DNA from: Niveibacterium microcysteis
GTDB taxonomy: Bacteria; Pseudomonadota; Gammaproteobacteria; Burkholderiales; Rhodocyclaceae
DNA: 64,000 bases
Assembly: GCF_017161445.1 (NCBI RefSeq)
Contig: NZ_CP071060.1
Coordinates: 1,922,001-1,986,000 of the forward strand
Reading direction: 5' to 3'
Below, one piece after another: positions 15,456 to 24,082 of the stretch (position 1 is its first letter; the number at the start of each line of letters is the position of its first letter). A model generated the notes under the pieces. It was not told the origin of the DNA, did no database searches, and saw nothing but the letters and a program-made list of their open reading frames with translations. Position numbers and translations under genes: made by a program.

Positions 15456-16823
15456 TTAGCTGTCGCGGCGGCGGACCACGCCCGCCGACATGGTGGCGAC
15501 TTCGTCCTGATGCACCGGGATCTGGTGATCCTCAAGAACGAGTTCGTAGGGGAGTTGCGTGAGGTCGGCAACCGGGCCTTCGGCCTGGGCTTCCACACCA
15601 CCCAACAGAGACAGCAGTGAAAGGCGGTAGCTCGCCGGCGCGAACCCGCCACCCAGCACCAGCCGCTGCGCGGGCGCTGTTTCGGCGACGTTGATCAGCC
15701 GGTCGGTGAGCTTCCACAGCAGCGACAGGTCTTCCGATTCGGGCGCGAGGTTCTGGTCGACCGTCTGCGGCGTCGGCAGGCTGTTGTCCGCTTCCATGCG
15801 TTGCACGTCTTCGGACAGCGCGCTTTCGGCACGGTCCAGCAACTCATGACCGCCGGCGACAAATTGCGTCTGCGGTGCGGCACCGAGGGCGTTGTTTGCC
15901 AGTGCGGCGATCTCGGCGGTCGACTTGCCGCGCAGCCAGACCATCACGTCCGATGAGGACACGCCCGATTCGCCCAAGGTGACGCGTTGCGATTCGATCT
16001 TGTTGAGCGCGCGCTGGAAGGCGGCATCAACCCGCGCAAGCTTGCTCTGTGCGAGGCCGATCGCATGGGCGACGCGGCCGATCTCGGGCGTTACCTCTTC
16101 GACATCAAGCAGCGAACGCAGGATGCCGGTGCCCTTGTCGAGCCAGCGCATATTGGCCGAGAGGCGGCTGCGGGCTTCGACGATGCGGAATTCGGAACCG
16201 GAGGCGATCGCTTCCTCGAAGGACTCGCTCAGCGCATTGAGCTTGGCGAGCAGGTGTTGCAGCACTTCGGGCGTGACCGTGCCCGTTACCTGCATGCCGG
16301 CGAGCTGGGTGGTCAGGAAGCCCAGTTCGGCGTCTTCGTCCTCGCCGAAGCGCAGCAGCACGGACACTGCCGCCATTGCGTTACGGCCGGCATCAGTGAG
16401 CTGGTACTGGCGGTCTTCGCCGAACACCATCAGGCCGTTTTCGCGCAAGCGCGCGAGCACGGTTTCGAGCTTGATCGGGTCGAGGTAGGCGAAGTGGCGG
16501 CGCAGTTCGTCCGGGCCCCAGCGCGGGGTCTCGGCGCGGCCGCCCATCTCGCGCAGCACGTGCAGGCGGATGAAGACTTCTTCCTCGCCACCGCGGAACA
16601 GCGTGATGAAGGCGGCGATCAGTGACTGCGCGCGGGCCAGCGACCACAGCGCCGGCACATCGTCGAGCGTGACGCCGGCAGCGAGAAAGTCATCCAGCGC
16701 ACCGCCATCCACCGCGGCCTGCCATGAATCGGTCTGCGCCATGGTGGCGTGACGGCGCGTGCCGCCAATGTCAGTGGCGGTCTTGCGCGGCTGCGCCGGG
16801 TCGTGGATGTGTGCGTCTTGCAT
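15456..16823 (-). CDS. Kleisin-like subunit of a MksF/JetA-type condensin
   Basis: A 455-residue soluble protein. After about 30 untypical residues the N-terminus has winged-helix character (AAFITLFRGGEEEVFIRLHV, then a segment ending YQLTDAGRNAM). A long helical middle and a C-terminal small domain follow. This plan and its place as first gene of the SMC operon fit MksF/JetA kleisins, which bridge the SMC heads. It begins 37 bases after prfB. Met28 (16742) is an alternative start. The assignment is mainly from context and domain layout. Confidence 0.7.
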   Translation of the reverse strand: MQDAHIHDPAQPRKTATDIGGTRRHATMAQTDSWQAAVDGGALDDFLAAGVTLDDVPALWSLARAQSLIAAFITLFRGGEEEVFIRLHVLREMGGRAETPRWGPDELRRHFAYLDPIKLETVLARLRENGLMVFGEDRQYQLTDAGRNAMAAVSVLLRFGEDEDAELGFLTTQLAGMQVTGTVTPEVLQHLLAKLNALSESFEEAIASGSEFRIVEARSRLSANMRWLDKGTGILRSLLDVEEVTPEIGRVAHAIGLAQSKLARVDAAFQRALNKIESQRVTLGESGVSSSDVMVWLRGKSTAEIAALANNALGAAPQTQFVAGGHELLDRAESALSEDVQRMEADNSLPTPQTVDQNLAPESEDLSLLWKLTDRLINVAETAPAQRLVLGGGFAPASYRLSLLSLLGGVEAQAEGPVADLTQLPYELVLEDHQIPVHQDEVATMSAGVVRRRDS

Positions 16824-16860
16824 GCAGGGCGGGGCGGGCAGTACAGCCGCCCCGGTCTCC

Positions 16861-17965
<1,105 letters not shown>

Positions 17966-18081
17966 ATCAGCCTCCGATGAACCGATTCGAGGAGGCGGGC
18001 ACCCCCTTGGGGGGCAGCGCACGCTGCAAGCGTGGGGGCCGGGCCATGGGCGCGCTCCAGACGAATTCGGAAAAACCGCAA

Positions 18082-18087
18082 ATTATA
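18082..18087 (-). promoter_or_regulatory. Likely -10 box of the prfB promoter
   Basis: The minus strand reads a perfect TATAAT about 117 bases upstream of the prfB start, in an otherwise GC-rich gap. The matching -35 region is weak. It would drive prfB and possibly the condensin-like operon. Confidence 0.5.
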
Positions 18088-18145
18088 CATTGCAAGGCCC
18101 GGCACACGCGCAGGCCTTGCTACGGTTGGCGTGAGGCTGTCCGAT

Positions 18146-20146
18146 TTACTGCCCGGGAGGCTGGCGGATGGGCTTCGGCGCGACGAGAAGGTCATGCGGG
18201 CGCTGCGCGATGTGTCGCAGCACCCGCCCGAACAACTGCCGGCTGTAGCCGAAGCGCACCTTGCGCGATTTCATTGCGGTGTAGAGGGCAAGGCTGAAGC
18301 TGACCAGCAGGTTCGTCAGGCCGATCGCCGCAACGCCGACACCGCAGCTGACCAGCAGGTAAAGCGGCACATCGAAACCGAGCGCCGTGATGCCATAGGC
18401 GAAGTTGGCGGCGCCGAACGTGACATGGCGGATATCCAGCGGCAGGCCGAGCAGGAAGCCGATCGTGCCCATGCAACCCAGCATGCAACCGAACAGGAAG
18501 TTACCCATCAGCGCGCCGAGGTTGTTTTCGATGTAACCCGCCATGCGGTTCAGGCGTGACTCACCAAGCCAGCGCCGCAGCCGCGGGATCTGGCGGATGC
18601 GTTGCGGGATCCGCGCATAGACACATTTGTTGTCGTAGTAGCCCGAGATCAGGCCGGCCAGGAACAGGCAGACGCCGGCCACCGCAGCGTGGGGGATGGC
18701 CATGCTCATGACCGGGCGCAGGTCGTGCAGCAAGGAGTTGGCCTTGGTGGCGTCCACGATGGGCTGCCCGAACAGATAGGGCCAGGCGAAGCCGATGCCG
18801 AGGCAGACCGCAAACGCCACGATCACGTTGCCAAGGATCGCGATGAACTGGCTGCGCAGCACATCGATGATGAGCGTCTCCAGGCGATCGAGCGGCGGCT
18901 TGCCGTCCTTGGCTTCGTCCATCGTGGCGGCGATCAGTGCGGCGGTCATGGCCGGCTGCTTGGTCGCAATCGTGAAATGGAACAGGTGCACCACGATGAA
19001 ACCCAGCCCGTAGTTCAGGCTGAATGCCACGGCTTCCCATAGCGGTGGCAGATGCGCCTTGGCGCTGAAGATCTTGATGATTGCCATGAAGGCGACGATC
19101 AAGCCGGCGCCTGCCGCCGCGCGAAACAGCTGACTCTGCTCGGCCGCGTTGCTGGCGACGTAGTGCTCGCCCGTGCGGCTGGCGTGTTCGGTGACCTGCA
19201 GAGCGAGCAGGTCGGTCACGCGCACCAGCACCGCGCGTACGCTGTTCTTTTCCGACTCGTGTTGCAGCAGTTCGCGGAAGAACGCGAGCTTGCGTTGCTG
19301 CTGGGCCTCGGAACTGTCGGGTGCTGCAAGGCGCACCAGCGTGCGCATGCGATCGATGGTTTGGCCGGCGCGCTGCGCGTCGTAAGTCAGTGCGATGCTC
19401 GCGCCTCCCTGCCGCGCGAGCTTGCGGATCCGCGCAATGTGCTTCTCGCATTGATCGAGCAGCACATCGAGGTGGCTTGCATCCGGCCATGGCAGCGTCG
19501 GGTCGGCGAGTGCGGCGAAGGCGGCCGCGGACAGCGCCTGGACTTCGTCGGTCTGGGCTACGAACGGGGATTCACGCGAGGCCGCGTCGCTGTCGTAGCG
19601 AAGGAAGTCGGGCTCGAGGCCAATCGAGGCGAGACGGAACGAGAGGATCCGAAGCGCCTCGATCATTTCGCCGTCCATCCGGCGTTCGTTGGCGGTGCGT
19701 GCGCTGCCAAAGCCGATCACACGCAGCAGTTCAACGATGACCTGTTCCGGAAGCTCGGTGATCCAGTGTTGGTCACGCGCTTCGCGGACCAGTGCGGCGA
19801 AAAGGTCCTGCAGGTAAGTGTCGTCGTGTGCCGGCGGCAGGATCTTGGCCACCAGGCGTTTGGTGATGGCCCCGACGATGCTGTCGTTGGTCAGGATGCC
19901 GAGGTCGGCGAACAGCGAGCGCTGCACGCGCGTGGCGAACACTTCGGAGAGGTAGCTGCGCAGCCCTTCGGCCAGGTGCGGCCGCGTCTGCAGCACGGAG
20001 ATCATCGCCCGCAAGCGTTGGGTGGCCGCGCCGGGGGCTTCAAGTTCGCGCGGGCGTAGGCTGGCAATGATTTCCAGCAACGCGTCGGCCGAACGTTTGT
20101 CGGGCGAGGCGGCGATGTCCTCCAGTATCGGTACGAGTGCTCTCAT
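18146..20146 (-). CDS. Gcr-family 'site-specific recombinase' (polytopic membrane protein)
   Basis: A 666-residue member of the family labelled 'site-specific recombinase' (Gcr type) in many betaproteobacteria. The first 330 residues are soluble and helical. The second half has several clear membrane helices (GLIVAFMAIIKIF, FIAILGNVIVAFAVCLGIGF, AAVAGVCLFLAGLISGYY). No recombinase active site (tyrosine or serine type) can be seen, so the family name is doubtful and a membrane role is more likely. It is monocistronic, divergent from the zinc-ribbon/rpoZ pair. Confidence 0.75.
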   Translation of the reverse strand: MRALVPILEDIAASPDKRSADALLEIIASLRPRELEAPGAATQRLRAMISVLQTRPHLAEGLRSYLSEVFATRVQRSLFADLGILTNDSIVGAITKRLVAKILPPAHDDTYLQDLFAALVREARDQHWITELPEQVIVELLRVIGFGSARTANERRMDGEMIEALRILSFRLASIGLEPDFLRYDSDAASRESPFVAQTDEVQALSAAAFAALADPTLPWPDASHLDVLLDQCEKHIARIRKLARQGGASIALTYDAQRAGQTIDRMRTLVRLAAPDSSEAQQQRKLAFFRELLQHESEKNSVRAVLVRVTDLLALQVTEHASRTGEHYVASNAAEQSQLFRAAAGAGLIVAFMAIIKIFSAKAHLPPLWEAVAFSLNYGLGFIVVHLFHFTIATKQPAMTAALIAATMDEAKDGKPPLDRLETLIIDVLRSQFIAILGNVIVAFAVCLGIGFAWPYLFGQPIVDATKANSLLHDLRPVMSMAIPHAAVAGVCLFLAGLISGYYDNKCVYARIPQRIRQIPRLRRWLGESRLNRMAGYIENNLGALMGNFLFGCMLGCMGTIGFLLGLPLDIRHVTFGAANFAYGITALGFDVPLYLLVSCGVGVAAIGLTNLLVSFSLALYTAMKSRKVRFGYSRQLFGRVLRHIAQRPHDLLVAPKPIRQPPGQ

Positions 20147-20303
20147 CGGGGTCTCGGATACACGCAGGACGGACTATTCTGGCACACTGTCGGAGAACGA
20201 TCCGCTTCCCGGCGAGACGTCAGCCTCAAAACTTGGTAAAGTGCCGCCCCTTTCGCGGGTGGCAAGCATTGCCTCCGTTTCCAGATTGCGGAGACGTACG
20301 AAG

Positions 20304-20507
20304 ATGGATGAAGCAGACGTTGCCCAGCAGGAAGTCGAGCTGAGCCTCAAGTTGGCGCTGGAGCGCAAGGAGCCGTCGTTGGCGGCGACCGGTGTGTGCC
20401 ACTTCTGTGGCGAAACGCTGACCGAAGGGCAGAAATTCTGCGATAGCGACTGCGAGGAAGACTACCGTCGCCTGCAGTGGCAGAAATCACAGCGCGTCCG
20501 CGGCTAA
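20304..20507 (+). CDS. Small zinc-ribbon protein, 67 aa
   Basis: The ATG at 20304 gives 67 residues. The C-terminal half has four cysteines in a C-x2-C-x10-C-x3-C pattern (Cys32, Cys35, Cys46, Cys50; VCHFCGETLTEGQKFCDSDC), typical of small zinc ribbons. An acidic helical N-terminus precedes it. The function is unknown. It lies 33 bases before rpoZ and is probably co-transcribed with it, so a role near RNA polymerase or translation is possible. Confidence 0.75.
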   Translation: MDEADVAQQEVELSLKLALERKEPSLAATGVCHFCGETLTEGQKFCDSDCEEDYRRLQWQKSQRVRG

Positions 20508-20540
20508 GGCCGTAACGCGCAAGCATCACAAGGAAAAGAC

Positions 20541-20747
20541 ATGGCCCGCATCACGGTTGAAGATTGCCTGAAGACGATTCCGAATCGTTTCGAAATGACC
20601 CTCGCTGCCGCCATTCGCGCGCGTCAGCTTGCCCGTGGCCACACCCCGCAGGTGGATGGCAGCAAGAACAAGTTTGCCGTCACCGCGCTGCGCGAAGTCG
20701 CCTCGGGTCACATCGACCGCAGCATCCTTTCGAAGCTCGAAGCCTGA
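20541..20747 (+). CDS. rpoZ: RNA polymerase omega subunit
   Basis: A 68-residue protein with the full omega signature: [31 protein letters not shown] and an [10 protein letters not shown] segment. Omega binds the beta' subunit, helps polymerase assembly and forms part of a ppGpp site. The common neighbours gmk and spoT are absent here; aceK follows convergently. Confidence 0.95.
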   Translation: MARITVEDCLKTIPNRFEMTLAAAIRARQLARGHTPQVDGSKNKFAVTALREVASGHIDRSILSKLEA

Positions 20748-20757
20748 CAGCTTCAGG

Positions 20758-20805
20758 GCGGGCGCCACGCCGCCCGCTGATTGAACCGGCCGCTTGAGCG
20801 GCCGG
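20758..20805. terminator. Paired hairpins between convergent rpoZ and aceK
   Basis: Two hairpins follow each other: GCGGGCG/CGCCCGC (20758-20764 and 20771-20777) and CCGGCCGC-TTGA-GCGGCCGG (20786-20805). Neither has a good T-run, but their place between two convergent gene ends suggests bidirectional termination. Confidence 0.5.
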
Positions 20806-20819
20806 CTCGGTCCAGCGTT

Positions 20820-22622
20820 TCAATCCTCAGCCTCGGCGAGAAGCTCCGCTTCTCCGGCCGGGGCTTTGGTCGTCTCCGTTGCGTAGAGCTGGCGGAAGCG
20901 CAGGCGTTGCGGGTAGGGGAAGAAGTCCTCGACGTAGCCCTCGCGGATCTTACGCTGCGTGTCCTGCCAGAACGACGCGTCGAGCAGGTCCGGGTGGTAC
21001 TTCATGAAGGCTTGCCGAACCTTGGGCAGGCCGAGCAGGAAGGTGCCGAATTCCTCCGGGAATACGTCGTTGCGGGCGACCGAGTACCACACCTCGCCAC
21101 TCATCTCGATATCCTCGTTCGGCGCGGGCGGGATGCGGCGGAAGTTGCAGTCCGTCATGAACTCGATTTCGTCGTAGTCGTAGAACACGACGCGGCCATA
21201 CCGGGTGACACCAAAGTTCTTCCACAGCATGTCGCCAGGGAAGATGTTGGCCTGCGCCATCTCGCGGATCGCACTGCCGTATTCCTGAACCGCGTGGTCG
21301 GTCTGTGCCGCGTCGGCTTTCTCCAGGAACAGATTCAGCGGGGTCAGCCGGCGCTCGATGTAGAGGTGCTTGATGACGATGGTGTCGCCTTCTTCCTCGA
21401 CACTTTCGCTGCAAACGTCGCGCAGTTCTGCCACGAGGTCCGGATGGAAGCGATGGCGGGGTAGCGCGACGTCTGAGAACTCGAGCGTGTCCGCCATGCG
21501 GCCCACACGGTCAACCTGCTTCACCATCTGATACTTGCGTTTGACGGTGGCGCGGTCCATTTCCTTCTGGATTGCGCGCTGGTCCTTGATGATCTTGAAC
21601 ACGTACGGGTATGAGGGCAGCGTGAATACCGCCATCACCATGCCGCGGATACCAGGCGCGACGATGAACTGGTCGTTCGAATGCAGCAGGTGCGCGATCA
21701 GATCGCGGAAGAACATCGTCTTGCCCTGCTTGCCGAGGCCCAGCATCGTGTAGAGCTCGCTGCGCGGCTTGTTCGGCATGATCGAGCGCAGGAAGTGCAC
21801 ATAGCCGGAGGGCACTTCCATGTCGACCAGGAAGTACGCGCGTGACAACGAGAACAAGAGCGAGATCCGCCACGGTTCGAGCAGGATCGTATCGATGTAC
21901 AGCCGCCCTTCGGGGTTGTGGCGCACGACCACGGCGAAGGGGGTTTCGACATAGCCGTTGATCGCCTTGCCGATGATGTAGGCGGCCTTGTTCCGGTAGA
22001 ACGGCGAGTAGAGCACCTGAATCTGGCTGTTCACCTCGCGCGCAGGCCATTCGCCTAGATGCGCCTCAACGGTGCGAAGAATGTGCTCGACGTCGCGGTC
22101 GAGATCTTCGAATGGCACCTGCCACGCAAAGTCTTCGATGATGCGTTTGACGCTGGCCCGCATCCCCCCTTCGTGGGGGTAATAGCTTGAGTAGGTGGGT
22201 GGGTACGACTGGATGTACTCCGTCGAAATCGCCGGCCGCGCGAAGATGTAGTCGTTGTGAAAGTAGGTGCGGTGCAGGATCTTGCAGCACACCGAGTTGA
22301 AGAAGGTCTCGGCCAGCTCGGGCTGCTTGTGGTTGATCAGAAAGCCGATGTACAGCAGTTTGGCTTGCTGCCAGGTGCGATCGTCGATGCGATCGGCATG
22401 GAATTCGGCGTGCATGCGCATCACCGTCTCGTTCACGCGATCGTCGTAGAACTGCACCCGTTCCCGTACCGCCCGCAACTCACCCTGCCAGTCGGCCTGT
22501 TCGAAGCGCTGTTTTGCGCTGCGAGAGGTCTCGCTGAAGATGCGGTAGTGGCGGTTGAAGCCGTCGATAAGCGCTTGCGCAATGGCCAGCGCGGTGTTGT
22601 TGTCCGCTGCCGGAACGTCCAT
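20820..22622 (-). CDS. aceK: Isocitrate dehydrogenase kinase/phosphatase
   Basis: A 600-residue AceK with the ATG at 22622, which has GGGGGAGA upstream. The ATP-binding stretch is APGIRGMVMAVFTLPSYPYV with a lysine in FKIIKD; the catalytic region has GDMLWKNFGVTRYG and FYDYDEIEFMTDCNFR. AceK phosphorylates isocitrate dehydrogenase on one serine and removes it again, which sends isocitrate to the glyoxylate bypass on acetate. Its target gene icd is 9 kb away in this window and carries the serine. No aceA or aceB is seen beside it. Confidence 0.96.
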   Translation of the reverse strand: MDVPAADNNTALAIAQALIDGFNRHYRIFSETSRSAKQRFEQADWQGELRAVRERVQFYDDRVNETVMRMHAEFHADRIDDRTWQQAKLLYIGFLINHKQPELAETFFNSVCCKILHRTYFHNDYIFARPAISTEYIQSYPPTYSSYYPHEGGMRASVKRIIEDFAWQVPFEDLDRDVEHILRTVEAHLGEWPAREVNSQIQVLYSPFYRNKAAYIIGKAINGYVETPFAVVVRHNPEGRLYIDTILLEPWRISLLFSLSRAYFLVDMEVPSGYVHFLRSIMPNKPRSELYTMLGLGKQGKTMFFRDLIAHLLHSNDQFIVAPGIRGMVMAVFTLPSYPYVFKIIKDQRAIQKEMDRATVKRKYQMVKQVDRVGRMADTLEFSDVALPRHRFHPDLVAELRDVCSESVEEEGDTIVIKHLYIERRLTPLNLFLEKADAAQTDHAVQEYGSAIREMAQANIFPGDMLWKNFGVTRYGRVVFYDYDEIEFMTDCNFRRIPPAPNEDIEMSGEVWYSVARNDVFPEEFGTFLLGLPKVRQAFMKYHPDLLDASFWQDTQRKIREGYVEDFFPYPQRLRFRQLYATETTKAPAGEAELLAEAED

Positions 22623-22713
22623 GCCGTCTCCCCCGGTGGTGTCCGTTTGTGCTCTGCACACAAGGGGATTCTAGCCCGCTGCGCATGGGCTCGGGGATGC
22701 GTGGTTTCCCGCG

Positions 22714-23982
22714 CTACTGGTGCGCGATCACCTGATTGCGGCCATGCTGCTTGGCCTGGTAGGCAGCGGCGTCCGCGCGCCGGAAGAGGGCCTCGAAGTC
22801 TTCGTCGGGTTTCAAAGCCGCCACGCCCATGCTGCAGGTAACCGGGATGTCGCTCGGGCGGAGCCCTTCGATGTGCCGCCGCATGCGGTCGGCGCCAAGC
22901 GCCGCTTGCTTGACGTCGAGGCCTGGCAGCAGCAACAGCAACTCTTCGCCGCCGTAGCGAACGGCAACATCCTCGGATCTTGCGCCGTTGCGCAGCACGC
23001 TGGCCACGGCGATCAGCACCTTGTCGCCCGCGGCATGGCCAAAGGTGTCGTTGATACGCTTGAAATGGTCGAGGTCGATCAGCACCAAGGACAGCGGCTT
23101 GTGCGTGCGGCGGCTTTCTGCCATGAGTTCGGGCGCGAGTTCCTCTAGGCGGTGGCGGTTGTAGAGCCCGGTCAGGCGGTCGCGCTGGGCCATGTCCTTC
23201 ACCATCTGATGCTGCGCATCGAGGCTCGCAAACAGATCGGACAACGTAATCAGGTTGCGAAGCCGGACTTCGAGTTCCTCGGGCAGTACCGGCTTGTGCG
23301 CGAAGTCGTTGGCGCCGGCGCGCAGTATCTCGATCCGCTGGCCCGCGTTGTCGCTCGCGGACAGGGCAAGAATCGGCGTGCGCCCCGCGGCGCCGGGGCG
23401 CGCGCGTATGAAGTGGATCAGGTCGAGGCCCGTTTGCAGGCCGGCCAGAACGAAGTCGGTGACAACCACACTGAAGCTGCGATGGCGAAGCGCATCGACG
23501 GCGGCTTCGGCCGAAGCCTTGACCTCGACCGTCAAACCCATGTGTTGCATGATTTCGCGGCAGAACCGGGCGGTCGCTTCATTGTCCTCGACCAGCAGCA
23601 CGCTGCCGTTGAGCCGCCGGGTTGCGCTCGCTGTCCATGTATCGACGTACGCTTCAAAGGCCGCTTGGTTCGACTTGTGAAAACAGGCCGAGAAACCGGC
23701 GGCGAGCGCAGCGTCGATATGGGCCTTTTCGCGGTCGGACGTGATGGCGACGAAGCTCACTACGTTTGACCTCTGGCGGGCCCGGGCGCACATCAAAAGC
23801 TCGGTGGCGTGCATGTCGCCGAGTTCGAGCGCGACACAGGCGAGGTCGAAGTCTTCGCGTTCCAGTGCGATCAAGGCTTGGCAACCGTTCTCAACGGTCT
23901 GCACCTCGATGTTTCGCGCCAGGAAGATCGATCCGAACACGTTGCGCATGAAGCGCGAAGGGTCGGCGACAAGTACTTTCAC
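22714..23982 (-). CDS. Response regulator REC-REC-GGDEF (diguanylate cyclase)
   Basis: The GTG at 23982 (GGAG 5 bases upstream) gives 422 residues and starts VKVLVADPSRF, as receiver domains do. The first receiver lacks the phosphoacceptor: the strand reads DLACVALELGD where aspartate is expected. The second receiver is intact (LLVEDNEA, VVVTDFVLAG, KPVLPEE). The GGDEF domain has DLDHFKRINDTFGHAAGDKV and the loop RYGGEELLLLL, where the usual final F is L, preceded by an I-site RSED. It should make cyclic di-GMP on phosphorylation of the second receiver. Confidence 0.9.
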   Translation of the reverse strand: MKVLVADPSRFMRNVFGSIFLARNIEVQTVENGCQALIALEREDFDLACVALELGDMHATELLMCARARQRSNVVSFVAITSDREKAHIDAALAAGFSACFHKSNQAAFEAYVDTWTASATRRLNGSVLLVEDNEATARFCREIMQHMGLTVEVKASAEAAVDALRHRSFSVVVTDFVLAGLQTGLDLIHFIRARPGAAGRTPILALSASDNAGQRIEILRAGANDFAHKPVLPEELEVRLRNLITLSDLFASLDAQHQMVKDMAQRDRLTGLYNRHRLEELAPELMAESRRTHKPLSLVLIDLDHFKRINDTFGHAAGDKVLIAVASVLRNGARSEDVAVRYGGEELLLLLPGLDVKQAALGADRMRRHIEGLRPSDIPVTCSMGVAALKPDEDFEALFRRADAAAYQAKQHGRNQVIAHQ

Positions 23983-24036
23983 GCGGGCTCCGGTGGGGTG
24001 GCTGGGGCGATATTCCACCCCGCACAGCCACGATTA

Positions 24037-24074
24037 CGGCAGGCGAGCCAAAATCCTTGAAGGCTCGCCTGCCG
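24037..24074. terminator. Long perfect hairpin between the peptidase and regulator genes
   Basis: A 13-base-pair perfect stem (CGGCAGGCGAGCC / GGCTCGCCTGCCG) with a 12-base loop lies just after the stop of the prolyl oligopeptidase gene. It has no T-run, but its place fits transcription termination or protection of the transcript end. Confidence 0.55.
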
Positions 24075-24082
24075 CAGGGCAC

